A DNA stretch of 64,000 nucleotides from Geoanaerobacter sp964528055 (GCA_964528055.1 CAZGQM010000016.1:1-64000), one strand, 5' to 3'; shown: positions 9,608 through 19,390, counted from the first letter of the stretch. A program made the numbers and translations. Notes: generated from the sequence alone by a model not told the origin.

Positions 9608-10351
9608 TCACATCATCTTTTCCATCTCCTCATCCGAGATGTCGAAGTTTGCATAGACGTTCTGGACATCGTCATTGTCTTCAAGACGATCCATCATCTT
9701 TAGCATACTCTCAGCGGCCTTCCCCTCGAGTTTGATCATGGTTTGCGGGATCATGGTTATTTCTGCTGAATCATACTTAAAGCCGGCTTTTTCGAGGGCT
9801 TCACGCACTTCCATGAAAGCAGATGGGTCGGTGATTACCTCCAGCTGGCCATCTTCTTCGCTTACATCATCTGCTCCAGCTTCCAGAGCGGCTTCAAAAA
9901 GTTTCTCGAAATCAGTGGAACTATTGAAGATGATCAGTCCCTTTTTGTCGAACATCCATGAGACGCATCCGGTTTCTCCCATGTTGCCGTTGCATTTGGT
10001 GAATATGCTTCGCACATCGGAAACAGTTCGGTTGCGGTTGTCTGTCATAACCTCCACAAGCACTGCCACACCGTTGGGTCCGTAGCCTTCGTAGATGGTC
10101 TCTTCATAGGTGACACCTTCCATCCCACCGGTACCTTTTTTTATGGCCCGCTCAATATTGTCTTTAGGCATATTCTCGCCCTTGGCCTTATCGATGGCCG
10201 TTCGCAGACGAGGATTGGCTGCAGGATCGCCTCCACCAAGTTTAGCTGCGACGGAGATCTCCTTGATGATCTTTGTAAATACTTTGCCTCGTTTGGCGTC
10301 GGCGGCGCCCTTTTTATGCTTGATTGTGCTCCATTTATTATGGCCTGACAT
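9608..10351 (-). CDS. yebC: YebC/PmpR family protein
   Basis: A 247-residue YebC family protein starting MSGHNKWSTIKHKKGAAD, the family signature. The family has been described both as a DNA-binding regulator and, more recently, as a ribosome-associated factor that helps translation of proline stretches. A good ribosome site (AAGGGAG) precedes the ATG. It heads the run yebC-ruvC-ruvA-ruvB-hda-like-queH, a common order in this bacterial group. Confidence 0.96.
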   Translation of the reverse strand: MSGHNKWSTIKHKKGAADAKRGKVFTKIIKEISVAAKLGGGDPAANPRLRTAIDKAKGENMPKDNIERAIKKGTGGMEGVTYEETIYEGYGPNGVAVLVEVMTDNRNRTVSDVRSIFTKCNGNMGETGCVSWMFDKKGLIIFNSSTDFEKLFEAALEAGADDVSEEDGQLEVITDPSAFMEVREALEKAGFKYDSAEITMIPQTMIKLEGKAAESMLKMMDRLEDNDDVQNVYANFDISDEEMEKMM

Positions 10352-10486
10352 CTTTCGGCTCCCTTACGGAAAATTCAAGAAATTCGGATGGATTTCATGA
10401 TAAATCCGCAAAATACTAGCACGGGAAAATCCGCCTTGTAAAGTCAGAAAAATGTCGCTAGACTTATCTCCACGAAGGAGTTCCTT

Positions 10487-10882
10487 ATGAAACATCCAAA
10501 GCGACCTGTTTCCCGCTCCTGCAAGGTCCCCGTTTTTCGATTTCTGGCCTGCCTCGTCATCTTATCTGGGCTGATTTCTTTTTTCGGATGTGCTGCGTAC
10601 CGGAGCATCTCCTCCTCGCTCCCTCCTGTCATGGCTCAAGATGAGTTGCAGAGACCATATATAAAGCTTGGTGAACTGGTCTGCAGCCGTCAACGTCTCG
10701 GAAGTGTTGATGGCCTGACTACACAAGATTACGAGTGGGCGTACAGAGAGTTGCGAACAGCAGCAGGACGCCTTGGAGCAGATGCAGTCATGCTCCCTGA
10801 AGTGCGCGTGGAACAAAACACCTTCCTGTTCCTTCCACTTGGCGAGGTAAAAGCCAAAGGCGTTGCAATCAGGTTTCGCTGA
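10487..10882 (+). CDS. Small lipoprotein of unknown function
   Basis: A 131-residue protein with a basic N terminus, one hydrophobic segment and a lipobox-like LISFFGC, so it is probably a lipoprotein. The exported part contains DYEWAYRELRTAAGRLGADAVMLPEV and ends in a KGVAIRFR strand. This pattern resembles small periplasmic proteins of the YbjQ/RcsF type, but not strongly enough to name. A ribosome site (GAAGGAG) sits eight bases before the ATG. It is divergent from yebC and appears to be monocistronic. Confidence 0.75.
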   Translation: MKHPKRPVSRSCKVPVFRFLACLVILSGLISFFGCAAYRSISSSLPPVMAQDELQRPYIKLGELVCSRQRLGSVDGLTTQDYEWAYRELRTAAGRLGADAVMLPEVRVEQNTFLFLPLGEVKAKGVAIRFR

Positions 10883-11378
10883 TCTTCCCACCAACAAGCT
10901 CTTCAACCGTATCTGTTTATTAGCAGTTGTTCCTTGCTCTTGCCAGCTCATGTTCTCCGCCTACCGATGCGTATTTCCAATTTTCAAGAAAACTGTTTTG
11001 AAATTGGCTCTCCAGAATTTTCTCTTGGTAAACAAATATTCAACAGAGCGTTTAGAAGTTCATATTTCAACCAATAATCTAATCTTTTTGGCAAATATGC
11101 GCAAATACTCTGATAAACAATGTATATCAGCATCTTAATGGAGATGTATTGGTGGAAATTATCAGTTGATAAACTTTGTTTTGCATGGATTGAAATCGTG
11201 GTGTAACGGCGTTGCATTCATATTCTGATTTTGTAAATACCTTAAATAAAAAGAAAATAACGATTTGAAAATAATATGTCGAATTGATGCTTGACGTGAA
11301 TAAAACGGCGTGTTATAAAAACCATAAATTAAAGTTGGCAATTAACAAAACGCCTATTGAATCTTTGGTATACTTGCC
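10883..11378 (+). other. AT-rich intergenic region before the IclR gene
   Basis: About 500 bases without a convincing gene. The short frames present have no ribosome sites or recognisable motifs. The only clear element is the sigma-70 promoter near the 3' end. Confidence 0.6.
11291..11319 (+). promoter_or_regulatory. Sigma-70 promoter of the IclR gene
   Basis: TTGACG at 11291-11296, a 17-base spacer, then TATAAA at 11314-11319. Spacing and both hexamers are near consensus. The start site would be about 50 bases upstream of the IclR start codon. Confidence 0.75.
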
Positions 11379-12149
11379 ATGACAAAAGAGAAAAGCTCAT
11401 ATTCGGTTCAAACGGTGGAAAAGGCTCTTGACCTCCTTGATGCACTGACTGAAGAGGCTCTTCCTGCAACACTTCCCAATCTTGCAGTTCGGTTGGGGGT
11501 GAGCCGAAATAAGGTGTTTCGTTTACTGGCAACACTGGAAAGTCGTGGATTGGTGGAACGTGAAGAAGGGAGTGGGATTTACCGTCTCGGTTTAAATTCA
11601 GTGGCTCTTGCTCAGCGGTTTATTGCCAGCGCCAGTATCATCAAGCACGCCCATCCGGTAATGGAAGAGCTCGTACGTAAGCATGACGAAGCTGTGTATC
11701 TCACTGTCTTGTTGGGAGATGAGGTTCTTTTCCTGGACATGGTCGATTGCTGGCAGAATGTCAAGACAACCTCCATGGTTGGAAAACGGTTTCCGTTTTT
11801 CACCAATGCGGCTGGTAAGGTTCTGAAAGCCCTTGAGTCTCAGGAGCTCTTAGAGAAGCTCTTCAATCGGCGCGGGAAGCGGAAGGATATGCCTGACTTT
11901 GAAGTCTTCGTAGCTGAACTTAACACCATCAGGGAGAAGGGTGTTGCGGTCGATCAGGGTGGTGTGGGCGAAGGGATTGTCAGCGTTGCGGTGAATGTAC
12001 GCGATTATGCGGGTAAAGTTATTGGCGCGCTAACAATGCTGGGCCCATCCTTCAGGATGTTGACCGACCGGATAGAAAACGAAATCATCCCTTCCTTGCA
12101 GGAAGGGGCAGAGATATTATCCATGAAATTCGGATATGCACCGATTTAA
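11379..12149 (+). CDS. IclR family transcriptional regulator
   Basis: A 256-residue IclR family regulator. The N-terminal winged helix-turn-helix covers about residues 8-65 (LAVRLGVSRNKVFRLLATLE). The C-terminal effector-binding domain includes the family's KVIGALTMLGP strand. It stands directly upstream of, and in the same direction as, the DUF485/ActP genes. It probably controls acetate uptake in response to a small organic acid; this is inferred from context. The ribosome site is weak. Confidence 0.9.
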   Translation: MTKEKSSYSVQTVEKALDLLDALTEEALPATLPNLAVRLGVSRNKVFRLLATLESRGLVEREEGSGIYRLGLNSVALAQRFIASASIIKHAHPVMEELVRKHDEAVYLTVLLGDEVLFLDMVDCWQNVKTTSMVGKRFPFFTNAAGKVLKALESQELLEKLFNRRGKRKDMPDFEVFVAELNTIREKGVAVDQGGVGEGIVSVAVNVRDYAGKVIGALTMLGPSFRMLTDRIENEIIPSLQEGAEILSMKFGYAPI

Positions 12150-12207
12150 GCAGGGTACGTGACGTAGCGCAAAATCATCAAATACAGAAAGGAGGCAATG
12201 TAGCTTT

Positions 12208-12230
12208 TCATATTTCCTGTGGAATGTATG
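12208..12230 (+). promoter_or_regulatory. Possible IclR operator upstream of the DUF485 gene
   Basis: An imperfect palindrome centred on TTCCTGTGGAA lies in the 136-base gap between the IclR gene and the DUF485 gene. It is followed by a GGAGC/GCTCC inverted repeat (12230-12247). IclR family sites are often short GC/AT palindromes of this size. Assignment is by position only. Confidence 0.3.
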
Positions 12231-12285
12231 GAGCGGGACGCTGCTCCAATACGATTATTGACTTACCAAGAAAGGAGTAACTACC

Positions 12286-12597
12286 ATGGCAGAGAAGCAG
12301 TATGACTGGGCTGCAATCGCAAAAAACCCGAAGTTTATCGAGCTGCATCACAAAAAAACGGCATTCCTATTCGGCTGGTGGATTTTTTCGACAGCGTATT
12401 ATTTCCTCCTCCCCATCGGTGCAGCCTACGCCCCAGGTCTCTTCAAGATCAAGGTGATCGGCGTTATCAACTTTGGCTATGTCTTCGCCCTTTCCCAGTT
12501 TTTCGTATCCTGGGGATTGGCTCACTACTATGCACATGTGGCCAACAAGGATTTTGACCGACTGACCAGAAACCTGATCGACGAACTACATCTTTAG
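12286..12597 (+). CDS. DUF485 membrane protein (YjcH-like)
   Basis: A 103-residue inner-membrane protein of the DUF485 family, the usual small partner of ActP-type acetate symporters. Two hydrophobic segments are seen (about 25-47 and 57-82), with an Asn/Phe-rich second helix and the C-terminal HYYAHVANKDFDRL. A strong AGGAG ribosome site precedes the ATG, and the symporter begins 18 bases after the stop, so the pair is co-transcribed. Confidence 0.92.
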   Translation: MAEKQYDWAAIAKNPKFIELHHKKTAFLFGWWIFSTAYYFLLPIGAAYAPGLFKIKVIGVINFGYVFALSQFFVSWGLAHYYAHVANKDFDRLTRNLIDELHL

Positions 12598-12615
12598 GAA
12601 AGGAGGATTTGAGAC

Positions 12616-14619
12616 ATGAATATAAAGAAAATAATCATAGCCGCTACCCTGACACTTTCTGCTGCCTCGTTCGCCTTTGCTGAGGAGCCCAAGAAAGCCC
12701 CGGTCGCACCAGGCGCACCAGCTGCTGTAGCCGCTCCTGCCGCTGCACCTGGTGGTGCACCTGCAATAGTCGCCCCTGGCGCCCAGACCCCTTCACCTGC
12801 AGCTGCTCCGGCACCTGCCGCCCCTGAAAAGAAGAAGAGAGAGCTGAAGGCCAACAAAGCCATAACCCTCTCCATGTTTGCTGTTATCATCGGGATCACA
12901 CTCGGTGTTGTAATCTGGGCTGCCAAAAGGACCAAGACAACGGCCGACTTCTACGCAGCCGGTGGTGGTATCACCGGTACCCAGAACGGATGGGCGATTG
13001 CCGGCGACTATATGTCTGCCGCATCGTTCCTCGGTATTTCCGGAATGATCTCTCTCTACGGGTATGACGGGTTCATGTATTCGGTCGGCTGGCTGGTGGC
13101 CTATATCACTGTTCTGCTGATTGTGGCCGAGCCCTGTCGTAACGCCGGCAAGTACACCATGGGAGACATCCTCTCCTTCCGTACCGACCCGAAACCGGTT
13201 CGCGCAGTTGCCGCAATTGCAACCGTTTCCGTCTCCACCTTCTATCTCACTGCACAGATGGTCGGTGCAGGCAAGTTGATGTCTCTCCTTGTCGGTGTCC
13301 CCTACAGGACCGCCATCATCGGCGTCGGTATCCTCATGGTCGGTTATGTCGTTTTCGGCGGCATGACCGCCACCACCTGGGTACAGATCATCAAGGCCGG
13401 TCTGCTCGTGGCAGGAGCCGCGCTTCTATCGGTCCTGGTAATGCTCAAAGCCAATATGAACCCGATACAGTTCTTCAACGACATCGTCAACAGCCCGGAT
13501 ATTCAGAAGCATGTTGAGGTGATGTTGCTTAAAGATGGTATAACAATCAGCGGCGAAGCCGCCGGTCAGCGCTTCCTCGAGCCGGCCCTTTTCATGAAGG
13601 CTCCGCTCGACCAGATCTCGCTCGGTATGGCTCTGGTTCTCGGTACTGCAGGTATGCCGCACATCCTGATGCGCTTCTTCACCGTGCCGACTGCCCAGGC
13701 AGCCCGTAAGTCCGTTATCATCGCCATGTGGATCATCGGCGGCTTCTACGTTCTCACCACCCTGCTTGGATTCGGCGCTGCCATCCATGTTACCCCGCAG
13801 GGAATTCAGCAGGTTGATGCAGGCGGCAACATGGCTACCCTGCTGCTGGCCCAGCAGCTTGGAGCAGACATTGCGCCGATCGTCGGTGATATCTTCCTTG
13901 CATTCCTCTGTTCGGTCGCCTTCGCTACGATCCTCGCCGTTGTTTCCGGCCTGGTTCTGGCAGCTTCCGCAGCTATCGCACACGACATCTATGTTAACGT
14001 CATAAAGGACGGCCATGCCGATCAGCATGAGCAGGTCATGGCAGCCCGTATTACCTCTCTTGTTGTCGGCGCCTTGGGGATTATCATCGGTATCATTGCA
14101 GAGAAAGCAAACGTTGCCCACCTTGTTGCGCTTGCTTTTGCCGTTGCATCATCCGGCAACCTGCCGGTTGTCGTACTTTCGCTTTTCTGGCGCAAGATGA
14201 ACACTGCCGGTGTTATCGGTGGTCTTGTTGTCGGCACAATCGCTTCCATCGGCCTGGTTATGGTATCGCCTAACATGACCTATCCGAAACTGGTCGCCGC
14301 TGGTGCTGCAAAGGTAATTACCGCCATGGAGAAGAAGCAGGCTGCTCTGCCTCCGGGAGCTGCGCTGTCAGAGAAGGATCTGAAGGCTCTTGAAAAGGCC
14401 AAGAAAGACGTGCTCAACAAGGACGGCAAGTCGATCATGGGTCTGAGCGAGCCGATTCTGAAACTGAAGAACCCCGGCATTATCTCCATCCCGCTGGGCT
14501 TCATGGCCGCTATCTTCGGGGCACTCATGTTCCCCAACAGACGTGCCGAGGAGATGTTCGACGAGGTGTATGTCCGCCAGAATACCGGTCTCGGTATGGC
14601 CAAGGCCATAGACCACTAA
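12616..14619 (+). CDS. actP: Cation/acetate symporter, first copy
   Basis: A sodium:solute symporter (SSS family) of the acetate permease type, 667 residues. It begins with a cleavable-looking signal peptide (MNIKKIIIAATLTLSAASFAFA) and an unusual Ala/Pro-rich linker to about residue 75. About 13 transmembrane helices follow, with the conserved TADFYAAGGGITGTQNGWA and AGDYMSAASFLGISG. Near the C terminus a charged insert (about 555-610) interrupts the helices. ActP imports acetate by cation symport; acetate is the expected carbon source of a Geobacter-type organism. A terminator follows, separating it from the second copy. Confidence 0.9.
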   Translation: MNIKKIIIAATLTLSAASFAFAEEPKKAPVAPGAPAAVAAPAAAPGGAPAIVAPGAQTPSPAAAPAPAAPEKKKRELKANKAITLSMFAVIIGITLGVVIWAAKRTKTTADFYAAGGGITGTQNGWAIAGDYMSAASFLGISGMISLYGYDGFMYSVGWLVAYITVLLIVAEPCRNAGKYTMGDILSFRTDPKPVRAVAAIATVSVSTFYLTAQMVGAGKLMSLLVGVPYRTAIIGVGILMVGYVVFGGMTATTWVQIIKAGLLVAGAALLSVLVMLKANMNPIQFFNDIVNSPDIQKHVEVMLLKDGITISGEAAGQRFLEPALFMKAPLDQISLGMALVLGTAGMPHILMRFFTVPTAQAARKSVIIAMWIIGGFYVLTTLLGFGAAIHVTPQGIQQVDAGGNMATLLLAQQLGADIAPIVGDIFLAFLCSVAFATILAVVSGLVLAASAAIAHDIYVNVIKDGHADQHEQVMAARITSLVVGALGIIIGIIAEKANVAHLVALAFAVASSGNLPVVVLSLFWRKMNTAGVIGGLVVGTIASIGLVMVSPNMTYPKLVAAGAAKVITAMEKKQAALPPGAALSEKDLKALEKAKKDVLNKDGKSIMGLSEPILKLKNPGIISIPLGFMAAIFGALMFPNRRAEEMFDEVYVRQNTGLGMAKAIDH

Positions 14620-14643
14620 AATGTAATCTACAGTGTGCTAGAT

Positions 14644-14673
14644 ATGGGGAAGGCTTGCCTTCCCCATTTTTTT
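14644..14673 (+). terminator. Intrinsic terminator after the first symporter
   Basis: A perfect 11-bp stem, ATGGGGAAGGC against GCCTTCCCCAT, with a two-base TT loop (likely opening to four) and a following T run. Confidence 0.93.
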
Positions 14674-14778
14674 ATGTAGAGTCAGTGGAGACGCAACTAT
14701 AACGAAAATCCTTCATGCCTTGCTGCAGAAGCAGGTCAATTCTCTGCTTTGTGAGGTCACGTATAGGAGGAAAGCCCG

Positions 14779-16770
14779 ATGAAAATACTGTTCGTAGTAT
14801 TGGTGCTGGCCCTCACGCTGAGCTCATTTGCCAGTGCTGTAGAACAGAAGGCCCTCGACACACGCATTTCATCTACGGCTGCAACTCCCCCTGGCGCTGT
14901 CATCGACTCTCCAGCCTTTTCCATTGCCCTGCATCACCCGCCTGCTACCTCGACTCATCAGGAACCCGGACCTGACGTTTTCAAGGCAAATCCGAAGGTA
15001 ACCATCCCAATCTTTCTTATCATAATCGCGGTCACTATGTCTGTGGTTGTCTGGTCTGCCAAGCGTACCAAATCGGCTTCAGACTTCTACATTGCCGGTG
15101 GAGGGATTTCCGGCACCCAGAACGGTTGGGCCATCGCCGGCGACTATATGTCTGCAGCGTCCTTCCTGGGTATTTCAGGAATGATTGCTCTGTATGGGTA
15201 TGATGGGTTCATGTACTCAGTAGGCTGGTTGGTGGCCTACATCACCGTGCTATTGATTGTTGCAGAACCATGCAGAAACGCGGGCAAATATACACTTGGC
15301 GATATCCTTTCCTTCAGGGCTGAGCCGAAGCCGGTACGTGCTGTCTCTGCCATGTCAGTCGTGGCGGTATCGACCTTCTACCTTACGGCACAGATGGTCG
15401 GTGCAGGTAAGCTGATGCAACTTATGCTCGGGATGGACTACAAAGCAGCGGTCATCAGCGTGGGTGTCCTGATGGTAGGTTATGTGGTCTTCGGTGGTAT
15501 GACCGCCACAACCTGGGTTCAAATCATCAAGGCAGGGTTAATGATGATCAGTACTGTTGTCCTCTCTGTGCTTGTAGCCATCAAGTCCGGGTCCAGTCCC
15601 ATCCAATTTTTCGCTGATATCGTTACAAATGAAAAGATCATTGAGCATGTCAAACTACTCCCCATATTTGTAAAGGAACTTGAAGCCGGGAAGCTTACTT
15701 TGGAAGGGGCAGGGCAGCGCTTCCTTGAGCCCGGTCTCTTCCTGACAAACCCTCTTGACCAGATATCGCTCGGGATGGCGCTGGTACTGGGTACTGCCGG
15801 GATGCCGCATATACTGATGCGTTTTTTTACTGTGCCGACTGCCCAGGCAGCCCGCAAATCCGTTATTGTTGCAATGTTTATCATCGGGTCCTTCTACATA
15901 CTGACCACCCTTCTCGGCTTTGGCGCCGCTATCCATCTGAGTCCTCAGAATATCATGAAAATTGATAAGGGCGGAAACATGGCGGCGATGATGCTGGCCC
16001 AGAAACTGGGAAGCGATATCACACCCTTCATTGGCGATCTTTTGCTTGCTTTTCTCTGTGCAGTAGCTTTCGCCACCATCCTGGCGGTCGTTTCAGGATT
16101 GGTACTGGCAGCATCTGCAGCAATTGCCCACGACATCTACGTTAACGTACTCAAAGATGGTCGATCGAACCAGCATGAGCAGGTCATGGCAGCCCGGATT
16201 ACCTCACTGGTGGTCGGTTTTGTAGGTATCGTAATCGCCGTCGCAGCAGAACGGCAGAACGTTGCCCACTTGGTTGCACTTGCCTTTGCTGTAGCGTCAT
16301 CAGGCAACCTGCCGGTAATTTTCATGTCGCTCTTCTGGAGGAAGTTCAACACCGCAGGAATAATATCAGGCCTGCTGGTCGGCACCATCTCTTCCATCGG
16401 CCTAGTAATGGTCTCTCCCAACATGACCTATCCGAACAAGGTTGCCGACGATGCGAAGAAAGCGTATACCTTGCTTGAGAAGAGCATCGTTGACGGGAAA
16501 GTAAAGCCCGAAGCGATGGAAAAGATGATGAGGAGCATTTACGAAAAGAGGGATGAAGAGACCAGGAATCGTGGAGGCAAATCGATAATGGGTCTCGACA
16601 AGCCGCTGTTCACCCTAAAAAACCCAGGCATCGTTTCCATTCCGCTTGGTTTCCTTGCGGCTATCATCGGCTGTCTGGCTTTTCCAAGCCAACGTTCGGA
16701 AGATATGTTTGACGAGATTTACGTTCGTCAGAACACCGGTATTGGTGCAGCGAAGGGGATCGACAATTAG
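14779..16770 (+). CDS. actP: Cation/acetate symporter, second copy
   Basis: A close paralogue of the preceding symporter, 663 residues. It shares nearly identical helices, including GTQNGWAIAGDYMSAASFLG, MVGYVVFGGMTATTWVQIIK and the C-terminal MFDEIYVRQNTG. The N-terminal signal peptide and linker (to about residue 72) and the charged C-terminal insert differ from the first copy. This shows an old duplication rather than a recent repeat. It has its own ribosome site (TAGGAGG) and lies after a terminator, so it is probably expressed separately. The pair may differ in affinity or in ion coupling (inference). Confidence 0.9.
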   Translation: MKILFVVLVLALTLSSFASAVEQKALDTRISSTAATPPGAVIDSPAFSIALHHPPATSTHQEPGPDVFKANPKVTIPIFLIIIAVTMSVVVWSAKRTKSASDFYIAGGGISGTQNGWAIAGDYMSAASFLGISGMIALYGYDGFMYSVGWLVAYITVLLIVAEPCRNAGKYTLGDILSFRAEPKPVRAVSAMSVVAVSTFYLTAQMVGAGKLMQLMLGMDYKAAVISVGVLMVGYVVFGGMTATTWVQIIKAGLMMISTVVLSVLVAIKSGSSPIQFFADIVTNEKIIEHVKLLPIFVKELEAGKLTLEGAGQRFLEPGLFLTNPLDQISLGMALVLGTAGMPHILMRFFTVPTAQAARKSVIVAMFIIGSFYILTTLLGFGAAIHLSPQNIMKIDKGGNMAAMMLAQKLGSDITPFIGDLLLAFLCAVAFATILAVVSGLVLAASAAIAHDIYVNVLKDGRSNQHEQVMAARITSLVVGFVGIVIAVAAERQNVAHLVALAFAVASSGNLPVIFMSLFWRKFNTAGIISGLLVGTISSIGLVMVSPNMTYPNKVADDAKKAYTLLEKSIVDGKVKPEAMEKMMRSIYEKRDEETRNRGGKSIMGLDKPLFTLKNPGIVSIPLGFLAAIIGCLAFPSQRSEDMFDEIYVRQNTGIGAAKGIDN

Positions 16771-16834
16771 CTTCAGATCATCCAGTTATGCGCATCTGCG
16801 TAGAACTGCTTTGACGCAGTAATGAGAATCTGCC

Positions 16835-18061
16835 ATGGAACATGATATTCTAGTTAAAATACCTCCTGCTCAGCTACAGGAGAAGGTCATGCTTCGGGTT
16901 CGGGAGGTATTGCCCTTCCTTGATGCAAATGAATCCCTTGACTTGCTGGATGCTTTATTTGAACGCTATAACGCGGAGAAGCTCTGGCTGGAATCGCTTA
17001 CTACGGGTCAGTCCGAGCTCTACAGTACCATCGAAGCAGCATCTTCCTATCCTGAGCTGATGGCTATGCATGACGAGCTGAATAGCCTGGAGATGGAGCG
17101 ATTCCTTAAGGTTCAGTCCGTACCTGCTCTCCACCTCAGCTGCACAGGATACCGCGATCACCTTGCGCGCAAGGCACTTTGCCTCGTAGAGGCGGAACTC
17201 GCAGGCAACTCGATGGGTAGAGCGCCATTGGCTTATGCTCTTATCAGCATGGGAAGTGACGGACGTGAGGAACAGACTCTCATTACAGACCAGGATTACC
17301 TTATCGTCTATGCTGACGGTGGTGGAGACGAGGCTGATAAATATTTCAAGGGCTTTGCCGACCTCCTCGTGGAGCGACTTGCGGAGATTGGCTTCAAGAA
17401 GTGCACTGGAGATATAATGCCCTCCAACCCGACCTGGCGTGGATCACTCTCCCAGTGGAGGAGAAAGCTTATCTCAATTGTCCGTTACGAGTATGAGGAT
17501 TATGCCAAGAACCTTATGGATCTGATCGTCCTCTCCGACGCTCGCTACGTAGCAGGAGATAATGGGTTGGCAGAGGAACTCATTACACTGATACGGAATC
17601 TGGAGAGGGATTATTTCCAGGTACTCTGGGGGATGGCCAAGGCTGCCACAGAGATGAAGATCGCTCTGGGGTTCCTTAAGAGGTTATGGACCGAAGGGGC
17701 TGGAGATCATAAGGGGGAGTTTAACCTCAAGCTGCTGGCATGGGCTCCACTGGTAATGAATGTGCGCATCCTTTCGATTAACCAGGGGATACCGGCTACA
17801 AGCACGCTCAAGCGGATAGAACTTCTGGAAAAAGAAGGGAGCTTTTCTCGAAATACTGCATGCGGACTTGCCGATGCCTATCACATACTCACCCGACATC
17901 GAATACTTCTTCAGATCAAGGTGATCAAGGGGATTCAGAATAACTCGTACTATCTGAATCCCTATGAACTTCCAGAGCATGAACGTGAACAGATCCGCCA
18001 TTCCCTCCTTCGTGTCGAAGAACTTCAGAAGATAATTCATTCCAATTTCCATATCGTTTGA
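16835..18061 (+). CDS. DUF294 putative nucleotidyltransferase
   Basis: A 408-residue protein of the DUF294 / GlnD-like nucleotidyltransferase family. The core motif GSDGREEQTLITDQDYLIVY matches the metal-binding GS...D.D signature of this fold, and a helical DUF294 C-terminal domain follows. Family members next to acetate symporters usually carry N-terminal CBS or cyclic-nucleotide domains. Here the N terminus is only a ~110-residue helical region. It probably modifies or senses something for the transporter; the target is unknown. Confidence 0.82.
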   Translation: MEHDILVKIPPAQLQEKVMLRVREVLPFLDANESLDLLDALFERYNAEKLWLESLTTGQSELYSTIEAASSYPELMAMHDELNSLEMERFLKVQSVPALHLSCTGYRDHLARKALCLVEAELAGNSMGRAPLAYALISMGSDGREEQTLITDQDYLIVYADGGGDEADKYFKGFADLLVERLAEIGFKKCTGDIMPSNPTWRGSLSQWRRKLISIVRYEYEDYAKNLMDLIVLSDARYVAGDNGLAEELITLIRNLERDYFQVLWGMAKAATEMKIALGFLKRLWTEGAGDHKGEFNLKLLAWAPLVMNVRILSINQGIPATSTLKRIELLEKEGSFSRNTACGLADAYHILTRHRILLQIKVIKGIQNNSYYLNPYELPEHEREQIRHSLLRVEELQKIIHSNFHIV

Positions 18062-18124
18062 ACTTGAACGTAGGCATCCTGCCTGCGTTTCAAGCCAGTA
18101 TATCGCAGGGCGACCACCGGACTT

Positions 18125-18161
18125 AGCTTTGACCTGCCGGTTTTTCGGGCAGGTCAAAGCT
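18125..18161 (+). terminator. Long hairpin after the DUF294 gene
   Basis: A perfect 14-bp stem (AGCTTTGACCTGCC against GGCAGGTCAAAGCT) lies 64 bases after the stop codon. There is no good T run, so it may be a weak terminator or an RNA 3'-end stabiliser. Confidence 0.6.
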
Positions 18162-18323
18162 ATGTTTGAATCGTCTTACTTTCAGTTGGTTATGTCTCAG
18201 AAATCTTCGATAACAAAATAACAAGCAGCGTCCCCTCTAGCACCCTTCTGCTTTTCAGTTGTTTTCAGCAGTTACGCTAAACTCCTTTTGGATATAGGGA
18301 TGCACTCATTATAAGCTTTATAA

Positions 18324-18360
18324 ATAAAAAGGCAGAGCCATATGAATGAGTCTGCCTTTG
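18324..18360 (-). terminator. Terminator after the first PEP-CTERM gene
   Basis: On the minus strand AAAGGCAGA and TCTGCCTTT enclose a 14-base loop and run into TTTTTATTT. It lies 29 bases past the stop of the PEP-CTERM gene. Confidence 0.8.
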
Positions 18361-18388
18361 TATGCACTGCTATGCCAGAAAAAGTAGA

Positions 18389-19390
18389 TTAAACATTCTT
18401 CTTCCTGCGTGTTGCAATGAGTCCTGCCAAACCTGTCCCCATGAGGAGGATGGTGGCGGGCTCTGGGGTTGGGATCGGAACATCTACAGGCTTTGAATAA
18501 TCAAAACCCGAATCGGAGGTTAGAGTGAATGCAATGGAATTACCATGGCTGTCGGTAAGGCTGCTGATACCGTTCCAGAAAATGTCGGTGTTGCCAATAG
18601 CAATAGCCTCGCTGTCCGCAACGTTACCAGGCCCATGAGGTTGAGTCGGATCAATTATCATTCTTCGCGCGAAAGCAGTCCAGTTAAAAGTTGCATTTGC
18701 ACTCACCGCAAACGGAGTTCCGAATATAAATTGGCTTGTTAGCTGATAGACATTAGAAGAGATAGGATAATCTGCCGGAATGCCGATAAAACTGCTATGT
18801 TGCTGACCTGTATAGCTTTGAGACGTCGATCCAAGCGCAAAACCGACACCGGAATAGATAGTTGCGTACGTATCGTTCATTCCTGCCCAGGCATTCGGTA
18901 AACCTGTGATCTGTGTGTCTGCACTTGTAGTAACTTTAAAACTGCCGGTAACATATCCACTTTGGCCACTCATGCCGAGTGCATTGATTGTAATGAGATC
19001 AGAAAATTTGGCACTGAGATTGCCTTGAGACTGACTATTAACATTTGAGGAGTAATACGCATTATAATGAGATCTCATATCAGCATCCACTTTGGCATGA
19101 ACAACAGCAGGTGCGCCTGTTGATGATACATCAACCCGACTTTGAGTCCCAAAAACCGTATCAGTCAGAGAAGAACCAATCACCGCACCAGTAGATGTCC
19201 CAACCTGATTGGCATTATACACTTGATTAACCAAGTTGCCGCCCAGGCTTGCAGTCGCACTTGCAGAAGTAATAGTGGTTGCTTCCGCCGAATAAAAAAC
19301 CATTACAAAAGGAGAAATAATAATAGAACATACTAGGAGCGCTTTAGCTTTTTTCAGAGACTCAACAATCAACTCGATATTTTTTCCCAT
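18389..19390 (-). CDS. PEP-CTERM sorting domain protein
   Basis: A secreted surface-protein candidate of 333 residues. A hydrophobic signal sequence (ALLVCSIIISPFVMVFYSAEA) leads to a Ser/Thr/Asn-rich beta-type region. It ends in a PEP-CTERM signal: the PEPATILLMG box, a hydrophobic helix and the basic tail RRKKNV. Such proteins are cut by an exosortase (EpsH/XrtA type) and linked to extracellular polysaccharide production. The ATG at 19390 was chosen, ten codons inside the open frame, with GGGGGGT before it. A sigma-54 promoter lies about 80 bases upstream. No exosortase gene is in the window. Confidence 0.88.
   Translation of the reverse strand: MGKNIELIVESLKKAKALLVCSIIISPFVMVFYSAEATTITSASATASLGGNLVNQVYNANQVGTSTGAVIGSSLTDTVFGTQSRVDVSSTGAPAVVHAKVDADMRSHYNAYYSSNVNSQSQGNLSAKFSDLITINALGMSGQSGYVTGSFKVTTSADTQITGLPNAWAGMNDTYATIYSGVGFALGSTSQSYTGQQHSSFIGIPADYPISSNVYQLTSQFIFGTPFAVSANATFNWTAFARRMIIDPTQPHGPGNVADSEAIAIGNTDIFWNGISSLTDSHGNSIAFTLTSDSGFDYSKPVDVPIPTPEPATILLMGTGLAGLIATRRKKNV

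Noticed and set aside
12616..16770. Assembly duplication of the symporter gene
   Set aside because: The copies differ throughout at the nucleotide level and in their N termini and C-terminal inserts, so this is a real old duplication.
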